Shown piece by piece: positions 1-13,600 of a DNA stretch of 64,000 nt. The notes under the pieces were generated by a model. The model ran no database searches. It was given only the letters and a program-made list of their open reading frames with translations, and was not told the DNA's origin. The position numbers were made by a program, and so were the translations under genes. The stretch comes from Gerris lacustris (Eukaryota; Arthropoda; Insecta; Hemiptera; Gerridae): contig OX578281.1 of assembly GCA_951217055.1 (NCBI GenBank), positions 8,772,447 to 8,836,446 on the forward strand, given 5' to 3'. Each line of letters starts with the position of its first letter. The stretch's first letter is position 1.

Positions 1-89
1 ACTTCTACCAATTATTGTTTTCTTAGCTAAAGACAAGTTCTAAAGTTTTAGTATTAAGGTGGAGATATGATGTGATGATAATAATTTAC

Positions 90-194
90 CTGTCTGGGGA
101 TTACACTTAGAACCACAGAAATAAGATTAAGAGGCACTAAGTTGGTATAAAGAGAAGTCAAAATATCTCCTGTATCAATAAGAAGAAGTTCAAC
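90..194 (-). CDS. Tdrd7: Tdrd7 coding exon 13 (second Tudor unit continued)
   Basis: Acceptor TTTTAG is above 194 and donor GTAAAT follows CAG at 90. Residues 839-873 read VELLLIDTGDILTSLYTNLV and end VLSVIPRQ. The IDTGD and P.Q motifs close the Tudor barrel in the same place as IDHGD and PPQ in exon 9. At least one more exon must follow outside the window. Confidence 0.85.
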
Positions 195-3100
195 CTAAAA
201 AAAAAAAAAATAAATAAAAATTAATACAAATATTAATAGTTTAGTAACAATAAGATTTACATTTTTTTTATAGAGAAAGTATTGTGATGGCGTAAAAATT
301 CAATTTTGATCTAAATTTGGGGGCACTACCCTCCAAAAACACTGAAAAAATGTGAAACAAATTATTTCTGAAAAACAGTTAAGATGATTTTGATAAAAAA
401 AAATAAGAGCCTGAGTGTAAATAAATTTATAGTGCATGTTCCCAGAACTTGATCCACCCCATTGACCCGACCAGCACTACATTCCTGGAATGTGGTCCCC
501 CAATCAACTTTTGCTTCCGAGCTTACCGAAGCTATATGATCGTTCTGAAGAGCGACATTTTTTTTGTATGTCTCCGATTTCAAACTTTCCATGACAGAAA
601 TCTGTTTCAGACATCACAGAACATTTTTGATTCCGTGTCTGTATGTCGCTTAATTTTTTGGACAACATATCTAAAAAACTACATGTACAGTAGAACCTCG
701 ATAAGAAGTGTCTCAAGGGGATTAGGGAAACAGTCTTGTTATCGAGGTGCTCTTTTTGTTGAGGGTCGTGTTATCAAGGTTATTTTGGCAATCAGTCGTG
801 TTATCGAGGTTAATGGGCGGGGTTTTCAAGACTAGACTTGTTCAAGATCGACCCATTCCTATATAGAGAATGCGTTATAGAGGATGACTTCTCAAAACGA
901 CTTGTTATAGAGGTTCTGAGTTACGTTGTGAATTGGAAAAAATCTGTGTTATAGAGGTTGTTTGGATAATAATAGTTGTGATATAGAGGTTAATTTAACA
1001 TTATGTGTTATGGCAATCTCAAGGGGATTTGAAAATTGCACTTGTAATTGAGGTTGTCGTGTTATTGAGGGTCGTGTAAGCGAGGTTCTACTGTATTATA
1101 ATGAAATTTGTATGGTAGGTCATACATAATTAGCCCATTGCTGGTTCCCTATAATTTTCAACCTTATGCGCCCATTTGTTTCTCTTCCACACTTGCACAA
1201 ACATACATTTATTTACACCTACATCTTCAAAAATAGTCATCTTATTTTTATGAAATTTGGATCGCTTGTCAAAAGTAGCCTCAAAAGTGCTAAATTGATA
1301 GTTCAATTTATGTTAAAAATTTAAAAAATTTTGCCAGATTTAATAAACGGGGGAATATTAAATAAATTTGACAATAATAGTTAGTAAAAGCATAAAATCA
1401 TTAAAGAACACGAAATAGGATGCGAGGAAGCTATGTGCCACACTAATTGGCAGTCTATTTTAACACATACTTACTTCTCAGAGTGTTTTGGGAAAAACAC
1501 AATTTTATTAATAAACAAAAAAACATAATAATCAAAAGAATTTTTTACTGAACTAATTATTACTTATAGTTAAACTAACAAATAATATAAATAATTAGTA
1601 TTATGACCTGAAAAATGATTTAATGTAATTACCATGTTATTGATTGCTCTAGCTGGTGGTAAAATACAAGCTCTAAGCCAAGAGCCATTAACGTCTATAA
1701 GGTATACGATGTCAGGAAGTACATCCTCGGGGAGTGAAATATAGAAATCCGACGGTATTTCTTGAATAGAGTCGAGAGATTCAGTCAGGTGGGTAAGTCC
1801 ATCGTTAGGAAGCTGCAGGTAAATCTCACCCGTTCTCCATATACTCGTCACTACTCCTTCTTGAATGACTATATCCTAACAAGTTAATAAATAAATATAT
1901 ATTTTTATCTCAACAAATAGATATTTTTTGTATTAAGAAAAGAAAAATATTTGCCAGTTTAATACATGATGTCCTTAATCAAATTTGTAGTCACTCATTG
2001 ACAAATAAAATTTTAACAAAGGATTTAAAAAAAAAAAAAATCTTAGTGCCGATAATTTTATTTTTTATTTATCAGAGAGAGAGGTCCCGGAACGTTGTTC
2101 CGCCTCAAATCGAGCCCTGACCACTATACCATACGTCAAACCGTTAGTCCTTTTCTTAGATTTTTATGTTTGGACATTGAACAGGACTCTAAATTTATTA
2201 TAATTTTATTATATTATTTTTTTCTTTGAAGATCCCTTTAAAAATAATCCCCTCCATATGTTTTACCTCCCTCTACCTCCCTGTCTCATCTGTTTTGGCT
2301 CCATTCACATGTTAACGTCCATCCTAACTGTTTGGGCATTATGTGCAATTTTGTTTATAGTTTTTTATTTTCATAATATATTTAAACCAATACCTCCAAA
2401 GCCCACATATTCTTTTAATTTTAATTTATTTTCACCGCTGGTAAGAACCTATGTCACACTCTTTTGCATTTTCAGTTCGATTTATTTTTGTTGTTACCTA
2501 ATTTTTAGTCTAGCATTTTCTATATTTCTTTATTTTTTATGAATTTGAAGATTATCACTGATGATGCTCAGATTCCCTGGGCGAAAGCTTTGATGAAATA
2601 AAAAATCGTTCTTCAAAAAACAAGACTTTTATTCCTATAAATACCTTCGCCTTAGTTTGAAATTCTAAAGAAGTCCACTATACGAGGTCTGTTCAAAAAA
2701 TACGCGGACTGACGTCATAAAACAAAACGTACTTTATTGAGAAGTTACAAGTCTGGATCCCCTTCAAAGTATTCTCCTCCCCAACTTACACACTTATCTC
2801 AACGGTGTTTCCACTTATTGAAACAATTCTGGTACGCTTCTTTTGGAATGTCCTTCAGCTCCTTCGTCGCATTTGCCTTAATCTCGGGAATCGTCTAAAA
2901 TCTTTTACCTTTCAAGGGTCTTTTGAGTTTGGGGAACAAGAAAAAGTAAGAAGGGGGAAGGTCAGGGGTGATATGATCCTTGACAAGAAGTTTTCATCTT
3001 CTTTTGAACGATCAAGCAGTTCCTGACAAACTCGGACGTGATTGGTCGTGCGCCATCAGGCGTGGCACAAATTTTGTAACAACGCGGTGCATCTTCAATT

Positions 3101-4599
3101 TTTCGGTCAAAATCTCGTAACAAGATCCAACTGATATCCCACACTCTTCCGCAAGCTCCCTGATGGTCAGATGTCGATTTGCCCGCACCAGGGTGTTGAT
3201 TTTGTCCACGTGTGGGGTCGTCAGTTGACGTGAAAGGACGTCCAAGACGTTCATTTTCTTCAATCGACTGTCGACCGACCTTAAAACGTTAATGCCTCTT
3301 GAAACATGCCATACGCTTCATAGCAACATCGCCATAAGCCGTGTAGCAAATGTTTCAATCGCAGATTTTTCAAGTTTAACACAAAATTTCACAGCAAGTC
3401 GTTGCTCATTCAGGAGATTTGACAAACAAAAAAATTGCCCTTCACTAAAAACCTCGTAGCTAATCAACTAATAAAGATATCTGCTATCGGGAAACGTTGT
3501 TATCATCAGCTGATCTGTACAAACCTAGCGACACCAAGCAGATTCCCTTGGGACCAACTGGAGCCACGTAATTCAAACAGTCCGCGTATTTTTTGAACAG
3601 ACCTCGTACATCTCTACAATTGAATTAAATAAATAAGCGTGAAGAAGCAATGCGATCAGGAAAATAATGGATCAGTACATTTTAGAGTTTTGTCACTCAA
3701 TTTTTTTTTTTTTTTTGATGCTACAAAAAATAAATGCCAAAACAATACCTAATAAAAGTGTTTTTACCTTTGAAAGTGACGGTGGGATAGTTAAATCAAT
3801 TTTAAGGCTATTAATTATGTCTTGATTTACATTAACCGGATCGTCAGACGATGTATCGTGCATAACTAAAACTAACGGTTCAGTCTGTATTATTTCGGCA
3901 ACTAACACCATTCCTTCGAGCTGTGAAAAAACAATTCAACATGATTAAATAAAATGTGATATTTTATATCATTATTACATGATTAAAAAATAATAATATG
4001 ATATTCTAAATCATTATAACATTGTATAATAATACAATGATATCTTTAATCCACGCATGATAATGAAATGTTCTATAAGAAATTATTGCAAGTTACAGAA
4101 AATAAAATCAGCTACTAAAGAATAGAAACATAACAGTATATATTTTTTTTTTTTTTTCCAAATAAATGTAAGAGAGAAATCCAGTAATAAAAAAAAGTCA
4201 CCTTATCCAAGAGTAAAGCTGTACAGAGCTTGTTGTCAGAATATTCTTCCAAATCATACAATCTACAGCAAATAGCCTGAAAATAGCATTACATAAAAAA
4301 ATTAGAAAAATACTAAAAAGACTGCAAGGGTAAATTTGGACAACATTCATAAAAAGTCTAGCTCAAGGGATTAAATAAATAACCATTTATTGGAAAATTA
4401 TTAATTATATAAATTTCCATTTTATTTTCAAATCCAGCTGGATGCAGTGGTTGCCTTTGAACGCCTTTTGAGTTCATGCACTTTCATTTTTATTTATTTA
4501 TTTTTATACACAGTTTTCCTTATTTTTTTTTATTAGTTAAAGCATTTTTGTTGAGTATTTATATCAGTTTTCTTGGTGCTCGAAAGGAAGAATTAAACC

Positions 4600-4635
<36 letters not shown>

Positions 4636-7600
4636 CTTGGACTCATTTTTCTTCTCCCCCCTGTCCCCTACATGGGGGTATACCCATGGCACGGTTAAGA
4701 TTCGGATGGCGAGATCCTTTGAACAGAGATTTGTCCTTTTATATGAGAGTTAGTGAGGTACAGTCTGAAGAAAAAACTTGTTTACCAACTAGTTTTGTAA
4801 TAGTAAATTACGCGTCGAGTGCGGAAAGTAGCATTTAGCATGGGAGTGTGGAGTTTGCACCCGAGCGAAAGCGAGGGTAGTAAAACCACACGAGCAATGC
4901 AAAATGCCGGTTTCGCACGAGTTGCGTACCGTACTTTATCTACGATTGTTAGATTTAAATAATAAATACAAAAAAAATAAACTTGCTGTATGTAAGTTCG
5001 TATCTCTCTCTTGATAAAGATGGCATTAATTCTTGAGTTCTATTTTTTGCCCTATTAATTATTTCTGGAGGAGTATTATTCTCCACATTTTTGTCACTTG
5101 ATTCACTCATTGTTTTTCACTAAAAACTCGATATAAACAGTTACTAGAACAGCAAATTAGTTTTGTTAAATGTAAAAAAACTCGCTAATCGTGCGTAAAG
5201 CTGAAGTATTCCTCTTCTTTACCGCCCTAGGGTGGTAAAGAAGAGGAATTCTTCAGAACTATGAGACGCACATGCGCAATGAATACAAGTACGTAAAGAA
5301 TCACTTTCTACGCATCTAAACAGAGATACAATGTTTATATTTCGTATCAATCGTAGATAAAATATATTTACATGGCCTGGGTAACTTACATATAAGTTAC
5401 ACTAACTCTCTCATATCTACACTTTAACGTTTGCTAACTTAAATTTAATTATAATTATTATTTATTTATTTACACCTATTTATTTAGAGGTAAACATCAC
5501 AATATACTTGAGTGAGTTCTCCATAATGTGATATTCCATGTCTCACAGCCTTTTAAAATCACAGGTTTTACTCCCAAGACAAGTGATAAAATACTTCTTT
5601 AAAGAAAACTCTTTAAACTCACAAGTCTGTAGATTTAAGTTTTCTACATCAAATATAAATTATTTTAAAAAGTTGGTCCGAGACAACTCAGACAAACTTT
5701 CTCATAGAGTTGTTGATACTGTATTCAAATGCCATAATATCTCATTTAATTGATTTTTTTTTTTTTTTTTTTTTTTCATCAATATCGTGGAAACTAGATT
5801 TTCCAGGGAACTTTAGATTTTTTTTTCTATTTTAAAATTAAAATCTGTAAACTTTCAAAGAGTTGCTATATGTAGAGAGGAATGCTATGGATCATTGGAA
5901 TAATAAAAATAGTGAATATTAATTAATAATATAGTACCTGTGGGGGAAGTTTACGGAAATTAAAGTCTAAAATACAAAGATGATCCCTCGGTATTTCTTC
6001 GATATCTCCGTGGTCAATATGCATAACTGTAGCCATATTGGGAGTATCTAAGGAAATAACTTTAACTCTAGAAGCACCGTACATAGATGAATAAACGTAA
6101 ACATCGTCGACTACAGGCGAGGGACATATATACATCGACCAATCCTCATAGTGTTCACACATTTGTTTGGTTACCTCGTCCAACCAGTCCTGTAATCAGA
6201 AACAGATAAATAAATAGTTAAATATAATCTCACAGAGCAACTAATCTGCTTATTTTCAATAGTATATATATTAACCCATTGAATCCGTTTGGATCCACTG
6301 TGGTCCCATAAGGTGCTAAGGTTGCTGGAGGACTCTTATCATAATCATTATTAGGGCTCGGATTTGAGCATACAGTAGAACCCCCCATATCCGACTCCTC
6401 GGAATATCCGACCATGACACCCCTTGGTTTTTTAAAAAAAGTTTAATCTGACACAACCGAACTTCACCCTTATCAAATTGAGTATAAAAAGATAAAAGCA
6501 GCTAGCTTTGTTATCGTACTGATACTGATCGCTAGACTTCGTTTCTTATTATCGTGGGTGTCATTCTATATTACAAGCCAGTGTTACGCTATATTTTTAG
6601 TGAATATGGCAGCTTAACTGAAACAAAAACGGGTTGTGTGTACATTACTGTAGGAGTTAGATATTCTTTAACGGTTTGACAAAGGTGAGTCCGTTCTAAA
6701 ACTAGCTTTAGAGTTAGCAGTTGGTGTAACAACAATTAAAGATTGGAAAAAGGGCCTGAAAGACTTTGAAGCGCATTCCTCAACTGGATTAGTATGAATA
6801 TTCTTATAATATATTCAGAATAGCGTAAGTTTGCAATTTTTACTCTGAAAAATTCTCTTTTCTTTGTTCCTTGGATTATCCGACCTTTTTTGCGTTCCAA
6901 CCATGCTCCGGTCCCGTAGGTGACGGATATGGGTTCTATTGTATTTGCATATTTCTTTCCTGAATAGTACTCATTGAAAGAAGCCTTTCGGTGGTATTTT
7001 CACCTCTCTGGGACCAACAGAATTTAAATTTATCGAGCATATAAATGCATAAAACCTCTGTTTTCAGAATAGCATATAAATGCATATTCTTGTGGTTTTT
7101 CGTCTATATAGTTTGTCCCCCCCCCCCCCCCCAATTCGGGCCTGACTACTGCGAAAGCTCAGGCTGCTTTAGAAATGAAGGACTTGACTTTCTTAAAAGC
7201 CTACATGAGCGTCATTCCTGAGGTCATCCTTAAGTTGGATTCGCGAGGGATGGAGTTGCTTGAAATGGTCGCTACATTAAACGGAGTCATCGAAAAAGCC
7301 AACTTGTGGCCTGGAGAGACTGGAAAACCTGTAAAAAAAGTTGGAGTTCGAGCTGGCAAAATCCCAGTTAGAGAGCAGCGTTGGACTTGGAGAAGATGCT
7401 GCGTGGCGAGTCTGCAACGTCAGAATTTTTCCAAACTACTCCGCACAAGATGCAGCATCAGTAAAGTATTTACCTCTCGTGTCAATTGACGTCGAAAGAT
7501 TTTATTGGCTGATTTAAGAAAATCACTTAAAAGTAAACATTTTCCAGACCAATACCAATCTACTTCATTGACTCGCATAATACTGCAAATAACATTTTGT

Positions 7601-10600
7601 AAATAAACATTTAAACTTTAACTTTACAAAAAAACTTCTCATACATATACTTGAAACTTGTTAATATAGCTGTAGCAGTGTGTCAAACATACAATATGAA
7701 AATAATGCTCGTATGTAGAGATAAGTTGTAGATTTTTTTGTTTCACTGTCCTCTCTATAGTTATAAACGGTGTTTTTCGAACATTTTCTGCATATTTAAC
7801 AGCATGCATATAATGGGTTTTTTCGAGCATATCTATTGAGCATAAAACATATGGTTTTCGAGCATATCTGGAGATTTTATCAAGCATATCGATCCGACCC
7901 CTAATCATTATTAAAAAAGAAGGGAGCAAAACATTATAAAACTAAAAAGAACAATAAAAAATGAGTAATAATTCTTACACTATAATTTGAACCGACAAAT
8001 CTAAACCAAACTTCAGTAGAGGAAACTATTTTAGTAATAAATACATCCCAAGTCTCCGTTTCAGGATATTCCATCTTACCTAGAGGCATCTTTACATCAT
8101 CATTATCTTCATCCTAAAAAAAAAAAAAAAATAATAATAATAGATAAATATGTAATTTAAATCAAATTATAATTATTATTAACTACGGGAAACAGACAGA
8201 GAAAAATAGACTCCAGCGCGGGGATTTGAACCACCGGCCTCAATATTTCCAGTATAGCGCTCTAACCAACTAAGCTACGCAGGAGAATGAATTTCTCTGA
8301 CGTTAATGATACCTTGCCCGAATTTAAAGCTTTCAATTTTTCCACAAGTCTGAGAAGTCAACATTAATGACAAAGAACTCAACCGAGAAATAACGCTTAT
8401 AATTATAAAGTACCCAATTAGTAGCTGTACCTCGTACAGGTACTAATCAATTAGAAATTCATATTTTACAATTTTGGTAGTATTCATACTACGGAACTAT
8501 TAAATTTTAAGTTTTAATTTAAATCAAATTATAATTATTATTAACTACGGGAAACAGACAGAGAAAAATACACTCCAGCGCTGGGATTTGAACCACAGGC
8601 CTCTATATTTCCGGTATAGCGCTCTACCAACTAAGCTACGCAGGAGAATGATTTCCTCTGACGTTAATGATACCTTGTCCCGAATTTAGGCTGGAGTGTA
8701 TTTTTCTCTGTCTGTTTCCCGTAGTTAATAATAATTATAATTTGATTTAAATTAAAACTTAAACTTTCCGTGGTATGAATACTACCAAAATCGTAAAATA
8801 TTAATATTAAATTTTAATTTAAATCAAATTATTATTATTATTAACTACGGGAAACAGATTAATTAATAATTTGATTTAAATTAAAATTTAATCGTTCCGT
8901 AGTATGAATACTACCAAAATCGTAAAATATGAATAAATATTTAATTAAACATCCATATACAAAATTTATTACGACTGCACCTCAGCAGAGCTATGCTTTA
9001 CCCCCAAATTAAACAATAATTTTAATTTTAACCTCAAGAAATATAATTAAATTCAATATACAGTAATTCCTTTATATTCGGTGGGAGTTACGTTCAACAG
9101 TGTTCTGCTGATAACTGATAAGGGAACTTTTTTTTTAAGGAAACTTCTATAGGCGTGGTAGAATAAATTGGCTTGGATGAATCGAAATTGCATGTAACGA
9201 AGATTGTGATTCAAGACTCGGCTAAGTATAAGATTTTTTAAAAGATAAATCAACTGCAGACTTAAGCCATCAGTACCTGTAAAAAATCTTTCACTTGGAA
9301 CCGTCTTGATCCACCGACCTCTGATTCAGCAGGTATAAGTGCTAACCATTGCACCACGGACGTAGATGATTTTTCAATACACAGAAATGGTATATAAGCG
9401 TAATATTATATACATTATAATAATATAACATTTATAAATGTTGTTTTCATGTTTTTTCTTCATTATTCGCTAAAATGTTTTAAAAATATTTTATTTTTCA
9501 ATTAAATTCCATTTCTTAATCCTGAAATACGCAGTCTGTCCCAAAAATACGTATAAAAAAATCATTTTTTTTTTTTTTTAATTTTATATTTGATCATTTA
9601 AAACAATTTTGTCTCCCTCAAAGTACTCCCCCCTGATAAAACGCACTTGGCCCAACGCCAATTTTTCAATATAATTTTAATAACAGTTTTTTGTACTATT
9701 GACAACGGCTCTAAATTAGTTTCGGCTGCGCTTCCCCAAGACAGTATACAATAATTTAAAATTGACTCTACGAGGGTGTGGTATATAATTTTTAGTGTGG
9801 ACTTGTTAACAAAGTTTCTTATCTGTATAAAACTGTAAAATGTTTTTCTGATTCTTTTGACTACCCAGTTGATATGGAGTTTCCAATTCAAGTTAGAATC
9901 AATCATTACCCCAAGGTATTTGATAGAGTCTACTTTTTCTAAAAGGGAACTGCATGTACAGGTGAAGTCTAACGGTCTAGTACATTGAGGTTGGTGTAAG
10001 ATAAGTCTAGTCAAGTCGGGATGCGGTTGTCCTCTTACGTCATGTGAGAAAGTCATGTATTTGGTTTTAGCTAGATTAAGAGTAAGTAAGTTGTTGTCAA
10101 ACCAAGATTTTATTTCAGTCGTTCAAGTGAAGTGATATATTTTATATTATTTTAAATGGAGCAGGCCAAGGCGTGAGTTTTAGGGAATAGTCCGGTACCC
10201 TCACTACTCGGCTCTTTTCTACAATCATCCTCTTTAACTATCAAATCATCATGTTTAACTATCAACTCATTACGATTAAATATTTTCTCAATATTCAATA
10301 CATATTAATTGCAAGACGCTCACCTCAAAAATAAATAAAAAATATCCATTCCATAAAATAATTTATCTTTTCTTATTTGTTCGATTCATAGCACGTGGCA
10401 ATTAAGATTTAAGAAGTAAAAAAAAAAAAAAAATTAGAAAACTTACGTAAATAGTTTTAGCGACCCTAATAACATGAGAGAAATCTGCCAACTTTTCGGA
10501 AGTCAAAATATCTGTGTCACTTATCACATCAACCCATTTCGACGGAAGTCTTTCTCCAAACTTTTCTTTATAATTACTTTCAATTTTATAAGCCCACAAT

Positions 10601-13600
10601 CCGTTTGGAAAAGCTGTCACCATCTAAAAATAATAAATAAATATAATTTATATTACAGAAAAAAAAAAAATAAATAAAAGGGAAAACACTAAAACTGTAA
10701 GAAATAATTATGTAAGTCAAGACAAAAAAATCCATACCTAATATTTGTCTCTATAGTCAAAAGTTGTCAAAACCATCTATATTAAAAATGAGCTATTATT
10801 GACAATTAACTGATCAATTTGCTCACTTTGACTAAGTTTAACACAATCATATTAGAAACAACAAAGACTTGCCGTTACTGTTATCAATTTTTTTTACCAC
10901 ACATTATCAAATATTGATAAAGGAAACCATACACTATTCAATTTCTTGTAATATAATTTGGTCTGGGTTATATCTCTCATTCTCAAGTATAAATAATTGA
11001 ATAAATAAATAAATGAATAATTTTTACATTCAATTTATTTTTTATTTGAAAGGATCTAGAATAATAAATATTTTTACTTTCTTCTTTTATAAAAAATGAG
11101 AAAGATGAAAAAAAATAAAATATATATATAAAAAAATAGTAAATTATGTTACTAGGCTACTAACAGAAGAGCCAACCTACTATTCTTTAAAAAAAAACTG
11201 TGTTTTCTGTTCTGTAACAAGTAGCAGTTTTTTTAACTGAATGATTCGACAGGTTAAAAGCTTTTTTAAAAAATATCAGAGAGTTTAAACAAGACATACT
11301 TTTGATTGCCGTGATACTTTAATTTTTATCGTCATTTTAAAATGTCGTATTACTTCATAACTGAGTTTAAACAAGACTTACAGAAAAGAGGTAGGTTACG
11401 TCTAACCAGGTTATATTTATGTTTTTGATTTCTCTTTTCTTGATTTTTCTTCTTTTTTTGAGATAAACACAAATAAATTAAAAAATAAAGTAAAAAGGTG
11501 ATACGACAACAGTGACAGATTAAAGTATCACGTCTTTTCACAGCACGACAATTTTATACGTGCGACCTCGGCAAGACGTATAACATTAATTGCACTTCAC
11601 GTCTTATTTAAACTCTCTATTATTTTAATTTATTTTGTTGAAAAATGTTATTTAAGTCATTTATTTTGTAGTATTAATAAACATTTGAATTATTAAAATA
11701 GTTACATAGCTATAGAAAGTTATTATGGAAATCAAAGAAAACATAGTTGGAATTTATGAATTGCACATTTAATTTTCATTATTATTTTTTACTATAAGAT
11801 GTTATAAATCCTCTCCCCTACACTAGAGACATTTATCTTTGCCTAGTTGGCCCAACATTAAGTCCGGGAAAAGCTCAAGCTCTCATTGGCTACCCACGCC
11901 ATTTGCTAGTTTTTCCCACGCTGTCAACTCACTAACTCTCGTTCGGGACAGACTTTAATATTAGCATATTTACCACTGTATTTATTAAATTTAATAAATA
12001 GAGGGGAAAAAATCCAAACTAACATTATATATCCTTTCGATGATGATATTGGGATTAGATGTAACAGGAATATAGTTAGAAGCCTCCTTGATTTTATTAC
12101 TCATGTCTTCAAAAGCTTTTTTAGATACCGCCTCTTTGCTATCATTCATATTAGAAAATTCATCTGGGATTGTACTGTAGTCATATACTGACAACGTCTG
12201 AAACAAAAAAAAAAAAACAATATTTAGTTTTATATTAACACTATAAAAAAAAACCACACACACAGAAAAAAAACTTTTCCAATTTAAAGGCGTAAAATTT
12301 AATGATTTTTATGCTTTTAAAACCTATTATTAACCAATTTATTTCATTTTCCCCCCGTTTTTTAAATCTGTAAAAGTTGTTTTAATATTTTACAAGTATT
12401 AAAGTATCTATTTAGAAAAATTTAAAGAGTGCAGACAGTTGAAATTAATCTGGGGCTACCTGCAGGGTACATTTGAGGAACCATCAAACTTTCATAAAAA
12501 TCGCATAAGTACTCTTGAAGATATAGGTGTAAATAAATGTATGTTTGTGCACATGTAGAAGAGAATCAAATGGGCGCATAAGGTTAAAAAACTTATATGG
12601 GACCAACAATGGGCTAATTATGACCTACCGTGCAAATTTCAATAAAATCAGACGAGCAGTTTTTAGGCTATGTTGGTTTGCAACAATTGAGGGACAGACT
12701 CACAGACAGACAGACAAAGGGAACCAAAAATGTTCCCTGATGTCTGAAACGGATTTCTGTCTAGGAATAGACCTGAAAAGTTTTTGTTCTCGGGAACGAT
12801 CACATATCTTCTGTTACCTTCGGTAAGCTTGGAAGCAAAATTAACGCAATCAAAAACATAATAACCCACACTTAGAGTTATAATTTGAAAAAAAATAATT
12901 ATAATTACAGTCTATAAGATTAGAGTTGGCACAATCGAAGGTGGGAAAAAACAAACGTGGAGGTAGTTTTGGGGTTATAAAAAGGGAAAATCAGTGTTGC
13001 CATGTTATATTTTTTTTTGTGGAACAGGGGTAGAGTAGGGCATTTTTTTTCTAAAGTTACATTCAAGATGGTGGACCAATAGAATCGTTTCCCTCTCAAA
13101 ATTTTCCCGCCTTCGATTGTGCCAACTCTAATCTTATAGACTGTAGTCACAATTATTGATAATGTATAAAATGAATAACCAAAATAACTATTACACTCTG
13201 TTATCAATACACAAAACGAAAAAAAAAAAAAAAATTAAAAATTTTAGAAGAAAACTTATAACACAAAAATATATAACACGGACAATAATTTAATCAACCC
13301 TAGTAGTACTACAATTTACCAGGATAATTGCTTTTAACAATATACTCTGCATAAAAATAATTCAAAATTATAAAAGTATAAGTGTAAGTAAAAAGCAAGC
13401 TATTTAAGTCCTTAAGGGCCTCAGTATTATTGACAGTTAAAAATTACTTTGCTAAGTAATTTTGACCTGCTTGAAGCATAGTATAATAAAATGTAATAAT
13501 ACATAATAAATCAATATTGTAACCTTTTTACAACAAACAAAACAATACAAAAAAGACTTGCAAATTAGCAGTTAGGCGTGGCACCTTAGTATATATGAGG

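Noticed and set aside
4476..4838. ORF with a Pro run
   Set aside because: Created by the poly-C tract; no motif and no splice context.
8200..8290. Possible functional tRNA gene
   Set aside because: A- and B-boxes are good but acceptor stem pairing is poor and the unit is repeated with SINE-like flanks.
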